Part shown: positions 18,649 to 27,157 of the stretch, one piece after another
How positions within the stretch are numbered: the first letter of the stretch is position 1
How the letters are laid out: each line of letters opens with the position of its first letter
DNA from: Bdellovibrio sp.
Lineage (GTDB): Bacteria > Bdellovibrionota > Bacteriovoracia > Bacteriovoracales > Bacteriovoracaceae
Direction of reading: 5' to 3'
Assembly: GCA_016187935.1 (NCBI GenBank)
Contig: JACPIU010000002.1
Location: forward strand, 68,956 to 118,567
DNA: 49,612 nucleotides
The notes under the pieces: model-generated
Told to the model about the DNA's origin: nothing
The model's input: only the letters and a program-made list of their open reading frames with translations
The model's database searches: none
Translations under genes and position numbers: made by a program

Positions 18649-18710
18649 CTTCCTATAGAATGGGGCCATAGAACCGGGGGCCGATATCTGCCAATAGCAT
18701 TAACAACCTG

Positions 18711-20357
18711 CTAAGTGATTCCCAGCAGTTTCTTCTTCATTCTCCAAAGGAGATGGCTCACATAAGGCCGGCGATTTTCACGGGTCGCGACCATGAGGAG
18801 TTTGGTAATTTTCAAATTTTCCGAGTCGGAATAGAGAATTGTCAGGAGTTCGTGGATATAGTTGGTACTGAGAGTGATATAGTTGTCGGTACCAATTCCA
18901 AGTTGCACACCTTTTTTCTCCCACCAGGAAAAGGGATGATCTTTGTAATCGGGAAAACAGCCGGTTAATTTTAAATTGGAAGAAGGCAGTGCCACCAGAC
19001 CAACTTTTTTATTAATCATTCGGTTCAAAACGTCATGCTGATAATGTTCGATCTCTCTGGCAGTATGAAACTTAACTTTGAGGAATTCCAAGCGTTCGCG
19101 GTCATTCAAGCGTGTCCCTCGGATAACTTTCTGCCGCACTTTTGTGTCATACCAAAGCATGTCCATGATTTCCATGTAATCTAACGTATTCTTCTCGATA
19201 GGAACACCCTGTGCATTATTTTCCATCACCCTTTGATAGATCCGGTGAAAATAATAATTAGGATTGATCCCAAGTGAGAGTCCATGTTCAAGTGTATCAA
19301 TATGCCAGATGTTCATGGCATTATCGACCGATTGGATACCAGTTCGTAAAATTCGCCAGGTTTCACCATGGTGACTGCGAATTTTTAAACCATGGTATTG
19401 AAGACGACGAAGTCCGGATCGCATTTCCTCAAAATGTTTTTTGCGGAAAAGTTCCCGTTCATCGCCCACCGTATCGATATCACACAGATGGGGGATAAGG
19501 TGAGGGTATTTCTCCAGGAGGCCTAATACTGATTCTACTTGTGCGTTGACATGGGCCTGCTTATTTTTAAATGCTTTACTGTCAAAAAACTTGGCCTCCT
19601 TTCTAAAACTCGGCGAAAGCACAAAACCAAAAAAAGGGTGATCTTTTTGAAATAATTTAAAACCGTCGTAGAGACCCAACACCACGTCTTCATCGGCCAA
19701 TTGGTCGAGTCCTGGAATTTGTTCATCACTCACTGAGGTCACTCGTGACAAGGTAAATTTCAGTCGTATATTACCGACATTATATTTTTCATAGAGTTCT
19801 TGGGCCATATGATAAGCCGCTTCTTTATGGGATTCTCTGGAGTTGAGAATTAATTTGGGTAACAACAGAATTTTGAGATAGCGATCAAATTGTTCGCCCT
19901 CTTTCAGACGAATAAGCTTGTCCACATCTTCGGCCGATTGAATAGGAAGCGTCTCTTCGCCGTAAACTTCAATGATTTTTTGTTCGTAAATTTTGTGCTG
20001 AGGACCTTCTAATAATTTTTTGAGTCGAGGGAAAATAAACTCAGCACTAAGACTTCCTGTAAGGTGAATATGTTCTTCATAATAGGTAAGGGGGAAAGTC
20101 TTAAAAAATTGAAAAAGCCCAGATGAGATGGGGTGATTGAGGAGTGTATTGATATCGACTTCATCTTCTTGGAATCCTTTTATCAGACGGCGAAATTCAT
20201 TAATGGGTTTTAAAAGAACGGTGTCTTTGCGAATATCTGGATCAAGCGAGAGTAATTCCAAGGTGTGATTCAAGGAAACTCCGTTAGTTTCGCTGATCAG
20301 TTGGATAAGGTGTTCAGTGAGTTCGGCCACCAGTTCTCGATCTTTTTGGATTGTCAT
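18711..20357 (-). CDS. adenosine deaminase-like metal-dependent hydrolase, long form
   Basis: All metal and catalytic positions of the adenosine/AMP deaminase fold can be placed: His96 and His98 in 'EEHIHLTGS', His329 and Glu332 in 'RSHHGET', His358 in 'TLEHGLSLG', 'LPSSNLKLTG' for the CPTSN segment, and Asp491 in 'LGIGTDNY'. The enzyme should deaminate a purine-like base or nucleoside. At 548 residues it is much longer than adenosine deaminase (about 330-350). An N-terminal ~90-residue extension and a large insertion between the first and second motifs account for this. Substrate is therefore open; AMP- or aminodeoxyfutalosine-deaminase-like activity is possible. The DnaJ-type gene lies immediately upstream with a 3-base gap, so both form one operon. 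Confidence 0.75.
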   Translation of the reverse strand: MTIQKDRELVAELTEHLIQLISETNGVSLNHTLELLSLDPDIRKDTVLLKPINEFRRLIKGFQEDEVDINTLLNHPISSGLFQFFKTFPLTYYEEHIHLTGSLSAEFIFPRLKKLLEGPQHKIYEQKIIEVYGEETLPIQSAEDVDKLIRLKEGEQFDRYLKILLLPKLILNSRESHKEAAYHMAQELYEKYNVGNIRLKFTLSRVTSVSDEQIPGLDQLADEDVVLGLYDGFKLFQKDHPFFGFVLSPSFRKEAKFFDSKAFKNKQAHVNAQVESVLGLLEKYPHLIPHLCDIDTVGDERELFRKKHFEEMRSGLRRLQYHGLKIRSHHGETWRILRTGIQSVDNAMNIWHIDTLEHGLSLGINPNYYFHRIYQRVMENNAQGVPIEKNTLDYMEIMDMLWYDTKVRQKVIRGTRLNDRERLEFLKVKFHTAREIEHYQHDVLNRMINKKVGLVALPSSNLKLTGCFPDYKDHPFSWWEKKGVQLGIGTDNYITLSTNYIHELLTILYSDSENLKITKLLMVATRENRRPYVSHLLWRMKKKLLGIT

Positions 20358-20360
20358 AAA

Positions 20361-21425
20361 TTATCCTTTCTGGGATTGCAAAACATCATAGGCCATCTGA
20401 ATGTTAGTGAAATTTTCATTCGCTATCTTCAACCATTGTGTAGGAACCCCCCTCGACATCAGTTTATCGGGATGTTTTCTATTGGCCAGATCTTTATAGA
20501 TTTTTCGGATTTCTTCCATGCTCGACATTTTCTTGAGACCAAAGATTCGTAAGGCCCCTTGAAGATCTTTATTCCCATTGATAGGGGCAATGGGGATCAG
20601 GGCATCAAAGACGAAGGCCCATTCCCGTATTTTGTTCAGAAGTCGCTCGGGGCCACCAAATTCTTCTTGGCGTTTAGGCACAAAAAGTTGAATAAAAAGT
20701 GCATCAAGTCCACGGCTGGCGCTGCCTTTGTTCATCTGACCAGTTTTAAGAATGGTGGCCAAAGATTCCTTTTCATTTTTTCCCAGCATAATCGCCCAGA
20801 CCAAATCCATACTTTTCACTAATGAATGGGCGCGATAATGAGTTTGTTGGGATTGGAAGTCAACCATGGGTGAACTTCCCGTATCGATGGATTGTGCAAG
20901 ATGGGCCAGGAAGAGATGAAACTCGATGAGGTTGATGCTTTCTTCAAAACCGGGTAATGTTTTGGTATTTAATTTCAGAAGTAAATCGTGATCAACAATC
21001 CATTTCAGACTACGCCCGACATCTTGGGCCTCACATCGGATACACCAGCGCTGCTGCATGCGCTGCTGAAGTTGAGCATATAATTTGCCATCTCCCCACT
21101 GCAGGTGATCGAAGAGTTCCAACATTTTTTTAGTGCCGCTTTGATCTCCACCTTTTAAAAGCAGATTTTGATAGGCCATTTCAGTGGCACTTCTGTGGGG
21201 TGTCGCCTCAGCGTGTGATTGAGAAGCTTGACCGCTGAATCCGCTTTTCGCGCGTAAAATGTCTTTTTGTCTTTCTATCATGCGGTTAAGATCGTGAGGT
21301 CTTTTAGATTTCCCAATGGAAATTCGATTGAATAAGCTTTGCAGCATAACTGCCAGAACTTTTCCAACGATGAACACTAAAAACAGAGAGATTACTCCCC
21401 GTATGATCAATTCAGTTTTAAGCAT
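20361..21425 (-). CDS. membrane-anchored DnaJ-domain protein (DjlA-like)
   Basis: The 354-residue protein has one N-terminal membrane helix ('LIIRGVISLFLVFIVGKVLAVML', residues about 5-28). A central helical region includes a C-x-x-C pair ('RWCIRCEAQ'), and a J-domain ends the protein ('SSMEEIRKIYKDLANRKHPDKL', HPD at 318-320). Type II-anchored J-proteins with a C-terminal J-domain are DjlA-like co-chaperones that recruit DnaK to the inner membrane. The middle may correspond to the TerB-like domain of DjlA, which I cannot confirm. The start at 21425 opens into the membrane helix but has no clear ribosome site; an in-frame start at 21494 would add 23 residues. It is the first gene of an operon with the deaminase-like gene. 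Confidence 0.7.
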   Translation of the reverse strand: MLKTELIIRGVISLFLVFIVGKVLAVMLQSLFNRISIGKSKRPHDLNRMIERQKDILRAKSGFSGQASQSHAEATPHRSATEMAYQNLLLKGGDQSGTKKMLELFDHLQWGDGKLYAQLQQRMQQRWCIRCEAQDVGRSLKWIVDHDLLLKLNTKTLPGFEESINLIEFHLFLAHLAQSIDTGSSPMVDFQSQQTHYRAHSLVKSMDLVWAIMLGKNEKESLATILKTGQMNKGSASRGLDALFIQLFVPKRQEEFGGPERLLNKIREWAFVFDALIPIAPINGNKDLQGALRIFGLKKMSSMEEIRKIYKDLANRKHPDKLMSRGVPTQWLKIANENFTNIQMAYDVLQSQKG

Positions 21426-21562
21426 AAAAACTATTATATTCGAGAAATGGTTAAAAATGCACAAAGTGCAAAACTCAGGTATCTGATACGTCACCTCACA
21501 ATTTATGCTATTTCGGTCTATAATAATTGGACATTGCCAAGATATTTTCAGGGGATTTTGCG

Positions 21563-22576
21563 ATGGCCTACTTTGAATTGGAAAAAATTTCTTTACCGCT
21601 TAATCTGACCTGGAAAATCGCGCGCAATTCTTCCACTGAAAAAAATAATTTCGTGGTCCGTGCCAAAGGCAACGGAAACATGAAGGGACTGGTGGGAATG
21701 GGCGAGGTAGCTTTCAATGTACGCTATGGGGAAAGTGCCGCTCTCACCGAGGAGGCGTTTAAACGTTTTCAACAAGAATGGAATCCCGAATGGCATACCA
21801 TGGAAGAATTTCAAGATTATATGGCAGAAATGAGCAATATTCCTGCCTCTCTTCGCTTTGGTCTGGAAGCGGCATTTATTCATTTTTTATCCCAGTTTAT
21901 TGGTAAAGATATTCCTACTTTTTTGCGTTTGAAAAAGATTAATGCCATCAGTACTTCTTTTTCATTGCCAATTATGCCGGTGGAAGAAATTGCCGATTTT
22001 GTGACTTCCAGGAAATTAACCCGCTTTGCATCTTTAAAAATCAAAATAGACAACCAGAATGTTTTTGAACGTGTAGCTGCTTTGAGTGCCGTTTACAACG
22101 GATGGATTCGCGTTGATGCCAATGAGGCCTTTTCTGATGCCAATGAATTCTTGAAAGTGGCAGAAAGCTTGAAGCCTTTCCGCATTCAGTTTATTGAGCA
22201 GCCGCTGCCTGCCGATCATTTTGAAGATTATAAACGCATCAAAGGCAAATCGCCCTTTCCGCTTTTTGCCGATGAATCGATAACCGATAAGGAAATCATT
22301 TCCTTTCATAAGGATCGCTTCCATGGCGTCAATATTAAATTGATGAAGAGTGGCGGTATTTTCAAGGCCATGGGCCAATTGAAGGCCGCGCGCTCTTTAG
22401 GTTTGAAGACCATGCTCGGGTGCATGGTTGAAACCAGTTTAGGTATTTCATGGGCCATGCATTTAGCTTCTCTGGCCGATTTTTATGATCTGGATGGACA
22501 CCTTCTCTTGGCGGCAGACCCTTTTAATCTTATCCAAGAAGATGAAGGTAAATTGATTTGGCCGGAGTACCACTAG
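21563..22576 (+). CDS. L-Ala-D/L-Glu-type dipeptide epimerase (enolase superfamily)
   Basis: This 337-residue protein has the capping domain and barrel of the mandelate racemase/muconate lactonizing group. Visible active-site parts are the K-x-K pair ('LKIKID'), metal ligands Asp ('RVDANEAF'), Glu ('QFIEQPLP') and Asp ('FADESI'), and the opposing lysine in 'NIKLMKSGGI'. The segment 'MLGCMVETSLGISWAMHLASL' is typical of dipeptide epimerases that recycle murein peptides. The reaction is epimerisation of the second residue of a dipeptide; the exact dipeptide is uncertain. The ATG at 21563 has AGGGGA at seven bases. The stop codon overlaps that of the convergent outer-membrane gene (a shared CTAG). 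Confidence 0.85.
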   Translation: MAYFELEKISLPLNLTWKIARNSSTEKNNFVVRAKGNGNMKGLVGMGEVAFNVRYGESAALTEEAFKRFQQEWNPEWHTMEEFQDYMAEMSNIPASLRFGLEAAFIHFLSQFIGKDIPTFLRLKKINAISTSFSLPIMPVEEIADFVTSRKLTRFASLKIKIDNQNVFERVAALSAVYNGWIRVDANEAFSDANEFLKVAESLKPFRIQFIEQPLPADHFEDYKRIKGKSPFPLFADESITDKEIISFHKDRFHGVNIKLMKSGGIFKAMGQLKAARSLGLKTMLGCMVETSLGISWAMHLASLADFYDLDGHLLLAADPFNLIQEDEGKLIWPEYH

Positions 22577-23823
22577 AAGAAGAGACGAAATTCCAGATCA
22601 TATCGTGTGTAATTGGGAATATTTTGGCCGCGTAAGGTTTTTTGCCCACTCACGCTGAGCGAGATCGGTGCGAAAAATCTTTTTTTCTTGAAAAGTTCCA
22701 CTGTCGTAAAGGCCACTTCAGCTTTGGCAATGTGTGAAGATTTGGCAGTATCTTTTGCCAGAATAGCGTTTGCTTCGCTATAGGCCGATTCATATTTCGA
22801 TTCAAAAGTGTAGTTGTAGAGATATGAAAGCGTTGAGCTGAACATGTCGTTAAATTTATAGGTTTCTCCGGCAAAAAAGTCTATTTTATCGCCCAGTTTT
22901 TCATAGAAGGTCGCTTTCTTGCTGCCTAACAGATATTCGGAAGAATCTGGAACTCGCAAAGTTTTTGAAGCCGGCGCTTGGAAAGTATATCTTAGTGATG
23001 AATCACTGTACCAGTTACTAACTCCCGCGCGGAATCCACCGCCAAATTCTGCAAAGAGATCGAATTGCCCATCACCAAAGGCAATATCTTGAATAATATC
23101 CGGATCGTCGGTCCTGCCAGTGGGAAGAACGATCCCCAAGGTGGTGGCCAACCCGGCATCGGCCCAATCCGTCAGGCGATAGATGGCCGCAAGTTCAATA
23201 TCGCCCAAACCCTTTCCCTGCCAGTCACCGATGGGACGATAACCATAATAATTTACGACAGTAGATTGAATGACGCCCCCGCTGGCGTCGGGCAAACTAT
23301 TTGTTACTCCCATGATGATTGAATTTACCGCTGTGACAGTATTGGGATCACTGTTGTTCATGCGTAAGAGTCTTTGAACTTCCTCGTTATTATTACCTTT
23401 GGTTCGCACCATCTCAATATCGACATTGGCATTGAAATAAGGAAAGCTAATGTAGCTGGTAAATCGATCTGTAATGCCGAAGGCCACTCCCAGTCCCTGT
23501 ACATCGACCTGAGCATCAGCACTGATCTCATATTCCCCCAATTGGAGAGCGTCGTAGGCCTCTGGAGATTGGGCGTGGAGTGCTTGCAAATAATTGGAAA
23601 AAATCGCCTGGGCCCCCTCAAGAGCACGGGCATCCAAACTTAGCTTAAGAAAGTACTCTTTTTCCTGCTTGTTTCCGGTAAAGGATGAATTGATATTCTC
23701 AGTCGTTACCTGACGTAAGACTACGCAACGCACGCCTTTGGGGAGTGTGTCGTAATAGGCAGCAAATGCTTCAAATGACACATTAAAAAAGATGCTGAAT
23801 AACAGGAGAAGATGTTTGCGCAT
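22573..23823 (-). CDS. outer-membrane beta-barrel protein, function unknown
   Basis: The 416-residue protein has a signal peptide (MRKHLLLLFSIFFNVSFEAFA). It continues with alternating polar/aromatic strands ('VAFGITDRFTSYISFPYFNANVDIEM', 'ADAGLATTLGIVLPTG', 'LSYLYNYTFESKYES') and ends in phenylalanine ('YDLEFRLFF'), the usual C-terminal signal of Bam-inserted barrels. One or two large inserted loops lie near residues 140-180. It looks like an outer-membrane channel or transporter of the general 'transporter' barrel type, but I recognise no specific family. It converges on the epimerase gene with overlapping stops. Confidence 0.65.
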   Translation of the reverse strand: MRKHLLLLFSIFFNVSFEAFAAYYDTLPKGVRCVVLRQVTTENINSSFTGNKQEKEYFLKLSLDARALEGAQAIFSNYLQALHAQSPEAYDALQLGEYEISADAQVDVQGLGVAFGITDRFTSYISFPYFNANVDIEMVRTKGNNNEEVQRLLRMNNSDPNTVTAVNSIIMGVTNSLPDASGGVIQSTVVNYYGYRPIGDWQGKGLGDIELAAIYRLTDWADAGLATTLGIVLPTGRTDDPDIIQDIAFGDGQFDLFAEFGGGFRAGVSNWYSDSSLRYTFQAPASKTLRVPDSSEYLLGSKKATFYEKLGDKIDFFAGETYKFNDMFSSTLSYLYNYTFESKYESAYSEANAILAKDTAKSSHIAKAEVAFTTVELFKKKRFFAPISLSVSGQKTLRGQNIPNYTRYDLEFRLFF

Positions 23824-23838
23824 TGCGCAATTGTGCCT

Positions 23839-23872
23839 TTATCTGATGTTGCTCGCTAGCGAAATCAGATAA
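23839..23872. promoter_or_regulatory. 9-bp inverted repeat, 16-nt spacer, upstream of the barrel gene
   Basis: TTATCTGAT at 23839-23847 is exactly mirrored by ATCAGATAA at 23864-23872. The spacer itself contains the palindrome TCGCTAGCGA. It sits 16 nt upstream of the start of the minus-strand barrel gene and in the divergent region shared with the lipoprotein gene. It may be an operator or a 5' leader hairpin. A nearly palindromic GCGCAATTGTGC lies between it and the start codon. Confidence 0.45.
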
Positions 23873-23922
23873 GTCTGCATTTTTTTCAATTCAAGCTAAG
23901 TGCTCGAAAAAAGGTTAGAAGT

Positions 23923-23980
23923 CTGAAAGGCGTAGGTCCTTCGGTAGTCAACCCTGTACGACCGTTCAGGAATTTTTTTT
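23923..23980 (+). terminator. hairpin followed by eight T, candidate sRNA terminator or attenuator
   Basis: CTGAA (23923-23927) pairs with TTCAG (23965-23969). Inside, GG, CGTA and GG pair with CC, TACG and CC, with small mismatches. A run of eight T (23973-23980) follows. No coding gene ends just upstream on this strand, so it would terminate a small RNA starting in the divergent region, or attenuate the lipoprotein transcript. Confidence 0.45.
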
Positions 23981-24008
23981 ATGGGGGCCTTCATTGATGT
24001 AAGATTCC

Positions 24009-24017
24009 TGGTATAAG
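24009..24017 (+). promoter_or_regulatory. possible extended -10 promoter for the lipoprotein gene
   Basis: TGGTATAAG fits an extended -10 (TGn plus TATAAG). No good -35 is seen. It lies after the T-run hairpin and 48 nt before the lipoprotein ATG. Confidence 0.3.
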
Positions 24018-24065
24018 GGCGTCAGGGAATTTCTGTCAAGTTTTTTACACCAGCGAGAATTTGCT

Positions 24066-24884
24066 ATGGGACATAAAAATATTGGCCATTTTTTAGCCGT
24101 CCTTTCGAGTGTTGTATTGAGTTTGGTTTTGGCGATTTTTGCTGTCGGTTGTGTGACGGAAGAAAAAATAACTCCCGCTTTTCCTATCGAACGCCTTGAA
24201 GATCAAGTGAATCGTGGCTCACCCCTAACATTTTTTATTCCTATTCAACGGGTTCCTGTTCAGGATGAGTTCAGTACTATTGGAAGTATTGGACATATCG
24301 GTGGGGCCTTTCGTCGATTGGCGGAAATGATCGCTGATGTCAGTATAGAGCGCGGTCAAACCGGTGTACTCGACCTTGATCCCATCGAATATGATTTGAA
24401 AGATTTGGATGGCGTGGATTTTGCTTTCGTAAAGGAAGTCCTGCTCCAAAATGTGCATATAGTGATGGATGAAGATACTAATCCAGATCATGAAAGTGCA
24501 ACGGCACCTAATTTTGCTTTTATCAAATCGTTGGAAGTTTATATCAAGATTAACGATGCAACAGGCGCTACAGCACCTATCGTGGCAACCACCAGTGGCA
24601 GTGGCAGTGGCGAAGGGAAAGCACTTGTTGACGCCAATACTTTACCAGAGCGTTACAAAGGAGCGCTGTTGGCATTAAGCTATTATAAAGGAATTAGCGA
24701 CCTTAGCTGTGCAGGAAAATGTTTCGATATGACAGTCCATCAAGGCAATTGGAAGCAAGTTTTGAAAAATAATAGGCGTGTAACTCTGTATGTTCACCTT
24801 GTGCTTGATCATGCTCCAAAGTTTTCATTCAGCTTTGGTGGACACCTCCTGTTGCGTGTTTTAGTCGATTTAAATGGGATTTGA
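24066..24884 (+). CDS. predicted lipoprotein, function unknown
   Basis: The 272-residue protein starts with a long signal peptide ending in a lipobox ('LAIFAVGC'), so it should be lipidated at that cysteine and held in the envelope. The mature part mixes predicted beta strands and acidic segments ('GVLDLDPIEYDLKDLDGVDF', 'VKEVLLQNVHIVMDEDTNPD'), a Ser/Gly run near residue 178 ('TTSGSGSGEG'), and a C-terminal strand-rich domain ('FSFSFGGHLLLRVLVDLNGI'). No family was recognised. The ribosome site is poor. A GT4 glycosyltransferase gene follows after 68 nt, with a hairpin between. Confidence 0.65.
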   Translation: MGHKNIGHFLAVLSSVVLSLVLAIFAVGCVTEEKITPAFPIERLEDQVNRGSPLTFFIPIQRVPVQDEFSTIGSIGHIGGAFRRLAEMIADVSIERGQTGVLDLDPIEYDLKDLDGVDFAFVKEVLLQNVHIVMDEDTNPDHESATAPNFAFIKSLEVYIKINDATGATAPIVATTSGSGSGEGKALVDANTLPERYKGALLALSYYKGISDLSCAGKCFDMTVHQGNWKQVLKNNRRVTLYVHLVLDHAPKFSFSFGGHLLLRVLVDLNGI

Positions 24885-24903
24885 TCTACAGGATGTTCGA
24901 AAT

Positions 24904-24932
24904 GCAGGCGTGAAGCAGGAGCAATCGCCTGC
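24904..24932. promoter_or_regulatory. 7-bp inverted repeat between lipoprotein and GT4 genes
   Basis: GCAGGCG (24904-24910) and CGCCTGC (24926-24932) are exact mirror copies with a 15-nt loop. There is no T-run, so it is not a standard intrinsic terminator. It ends 20 nt before the GT4 start and could influence that gene's translation or RNA stability. Confidence 0.35.
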
Positions 24933-24952
24933 GATAGACAGAAGGAAGGACT

Positions 24953-26116
24953 TTGAGAATAGGGTTTGATGCTAAGAGGGCATTTCATAATTTTCGTGGA
25001 CTTGGCAATTATTCAAGAACTTTGCTGGACGGTCTATCTAAATATTTCCCGGAAAATGAATACTTTTTGTTCACTCCGCCATTTAAGGACGAGAGGGCGA
25101 TTGCTTTTATGCGAACTCATGCCGCTCTTAAAGTGGTTGCCCCGGAAGGTATCTTGAAAACTGTACCGTCACTCTGGAGAAGTGTTCTTCTTGCCAATGA
25201 ATTAAAGCATCGCGATCTCGATATATATCATGGTCTGAGCCACGAGCTGCCGCCTTTTTTTCATATGCGTACTAAGTGTGTCGTGACCATGCATGATCTT
25301 ATTTTTATAAGATATCCCGAGTTTTTTCCCTGGATCGACCGAAAGATATATCTGCGTAAATTCAATCATGCTGTAAATCGGGCCGATATAGTATTGGCCA
25401 TCTGCGAGCAGACCAAGTGTGATTTAATTGATCTTCTTAAAACGCCGGAGAAAAAAATTGTTGTCGCCTATCAAAGTTGTGATCCGATTTTTTACGCCGA
25501 TTATTCTTCTGCTGAAAACAAGGAAGTGGTACGCAGATACGGGGTCCAAAATGATTTTATCCTCTCTGTCGGGGCGCTTGAAGAGAGAAAGAATCAATTG
25601 GGTTTGATTGAGGCCTTTAAATCTTTGCGTGAAGACCTTGATCTGGTCTTTGTAGGGAAGGGAAAAGATTATAAGAAATTAATGCAAGCAAAGCTTCATG
25701 CATATGGTTTAGAAAAACGTACCCATTTTTTAGAGAATCTTCAACATCAGGAATTGCCGCATTTTTATCAAGCAGCCGCGCTATTGGCCTATCCTTCTTT
25801 TTTTGAAGGTTTTGGTCTTCCCATCGTCGAAGCATTGTTCTCAGGCTGTCCGGTGGTGACTTCTGAAGGTTCTTGTTTTCCTGAAGCGGGAGGGCCTAAA
25901 ACTTTGTATATCAATCCCAACAAGGCCGACGATTTGGCCCAGGCCATGCAGCGGGTCTTAAGTAATGCCGAGCTTAGACAGGAAATGATTCAGAACGGCC
26001 GTGATTATGTCCAACGATTTCATCAGGCCAAGACGACGCAACATTTAATGGGCCTTTATCGTGGGGTTGGTTTGCGTGCGGGAGTTACTTCTTCGTTGTC
26101 ACTAAATTCAAATTAA
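24953..26116 (+). CDS. GT4-family glycosyltransferase
   Basis: The 387-residue GT-B enzyme opens 'MRIGFDAKRAFHNFRGLGNYSRTLL', a start shared by family 4 transferases. It has the donor-side motifs 'ILSVGALEERKNQLGLIEAF' and 'PSFFEGFGLPIVEALFSGCPVVTS' (the E-x7-E segment). It should add a hexose or similar sugar to an envelope polysaccharide; sugar and acceptor are unknown. The start codon is TTG with AAGGAAGGA directly before it, which decides the start together with the family N-terminus. The 3' end overlaps the convergent exbD gene by 32 nt. Confidence 0.85.
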   Translation: MRIGFDAKRAFHNFRGLGNYSRTLLDGLSKYFPENEYFLFTPPFKDERAIAFMRTHAALKVVAPEGILKTVPSLWRSVLLANELKHRDLDIYHGLSHELPPFFHMRTKCVVTMHDLIFIRYPEFFPWIDRKIYLRKFNHAVNRADIVLAICEQTKCDLIDLLKTPEKKIVVAYQSCDPIFYADYSSAENKEVVRRYGVQNDFILSVGALEERKNQLGLIEAFKSLREDLDLVFVGKGKDYKKLMQAKLHAYGLEKRTHFLENLQHQELPHFYQAAALLAYPSFFEGFGLPIVEALFSGCPVVTSEGSCFPEAGGPKTLYINPNKADDLAQAMQRVLSNAELRQEMIQNGRDYVQRFHQAKTTQHLMGLYRGVGLRAGVTSSLSLNSN

Positions 26117-26477
26117 ACAGTTCTTGCGTTTTGAGTAAGTCAAACACTTTGATAATGCGTTCATAGCGTACATTTTTATCTATTCGAACTTCTACCGGTG
26201 TGGTCTTATCGGACACCAAGCGTAGCTCGCTTTCCATTTGGGTGAAATCCAAGCGCTTTCCGTTTAAGGCCAGTTCTTCTTCCGACAGCTCAACTAAGAG
26301 TTGTTTTTGGTTAGCTTCTTTGGTAGCGCCGGTTTCTGCTTTGGGTAAATTAAGCAGCAGGGCCCATTCTTCCTTTTTAAAAACAGTGCTGACCAAAAAG
26401 AAAATAAGCAGCAAAAAGATAAGATCTATCATGGGCGTTAAGTCTGGTACAAAAGGTTCGCGGCTGCGTTTCTTCAT
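26085..26477 (-). CDS. exbD: ExbD/TolR-family proton-channel subunit
   Basis: This 130-residue protein has a short cytoplasmic N-terminus and a single membrane helix with the family's proton-carrying aspartate, Asp18, in 'PDLTPMIDLIFLLLIFFLVST'. A periplasmic domain follows ('QLLVELSEEELALNGKRLDF', 'PVEVRIDKNVRYERIIKVFDLLK'). It forms a proton-driven motor with the upstream ExbB-like protein, 13 bases away in the same operon. No TonB or TolA gene is next to it, so the energised partner is unknown. The 3' end overlaps the convergent GT4 gene. Confidence 0.88.
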   Translation of the reverse strand: MKKRSREPFVPDLTPMIDLIFLLLIFFLVSTVFKKEEWALLLNLPKAETGATKEANQKQLLVELSEEELALNGKRLDFTQMESELRLVSDKTTPVEVRIDKNVRYERIIKVFDLLKTQELFNLNLVTTKK

Positions 26478-26490
26478 ATCATCTCACAAA

Positions 26491-27012
26491 TTAAAGAAGC
26501 CGATTGGTTAGTTCACGCTCCAAATGGACTTCCAAACGATCCAGAACACCGATTAAGTAGGTATGACCAATGTAATGCGGAATTGCAACGATCAGCCCGC
26601 CCACCGTTGTGATAAGCGCCAGAGAAAGTCCTTCGGCAAATTGAGAAGGATTTGACATGCCCGTTACGGCGATAAGCTTAAAGGCCATATAGACGCCCAC
26701 AACGGTGCCTAAAAGTCCGAGCAAGGGTGAGATGGCGGCAATCAAGCGGATAGCGTTGATACCCTTTTCCGCTTGGGCCATGTAGGTATTGAGTTCCTGT
26801 TTTGCCAACTGGACTTTACTCTCAGGATCTCGTTCCTTTCCTTGATTAAGATTAATGCGATCAGTAATCGTTTGTGCTGTGACGGCGATGGATTTTTCAC
26901 AAGAATAAAGTGTGAATAATTTGAAGGCCATCAGACCAAGCCCGATGATATTTAAAAATAGGAGCACATACATGATGGCCCCACCTTCCTGGATGTAAAC
27001 CCATAAATTCAT
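26491..27012 (-). CDS. exbB: ExbB/TolQ-family proton-channel subunit
   Basis: The 173-residue protein has three membrane helices: one near the N-terminus ('AIMYVLLFLNIIGLGLMAFKLF') and two in the C-terminal half ('LIAAISPLLGLLGTVVGVYMAFKLI' and 'GLSLALITTVGGLIVAIPHYIG'). These carry the MotA/TolQ/ExbB signature G-L-L-G-T-V-x-G. It builds the pentameric stator around ExbD. The ATG at 27012 has AAGGAAG at six bases and is preferred to an in-frame GTG at 27018. It is short for ExbB (usually about 200-240) because the loop between helices 1 and 2 is small, as in minimal members. Confidence 0.88.
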   Translation of the reverse strand: MNLWVYIQEGGAIMYVLLFLNIIGLGLMAFKLFTLYSCEKSIAVTAQTITDRINLNQGKERDPESKVQLAKQELNTYMAQAEKGINAIRLIAAISPLLGLLGTVVGVYMAFKLIAVTGMSNPSQFAEGLSLALITTVGGLIVAIPHYIGHTYLIGVLDRLEVHLERELTNRLL

Positions 27013-27157
27013 AATCACTTCCTTAACGTTATTAAATCTTCACTCTATTGTGCTTTACCGTTTCTTGTCCGGCAACATGTTTGATCAATTCTAGTCTTTT
27101 CAATAGAAGAGACATTTGAGTATTATGTGCCTCTTAAATATACAGCGGGAGAGATGT

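Noticed and set aside
18649-18710. Terminator between the GT9 and deaminase-like genes
   Set aside because: GGGGCC- and GGGGGCC-rich sequence is present but forms no clean stem with a T-run in either direction.
23923-23980. Known riboswitch (c-di-GMP or similar)
   Set aside because: None of the conserved core blocks I know could be found; only the terminator-like hairpin is supported.
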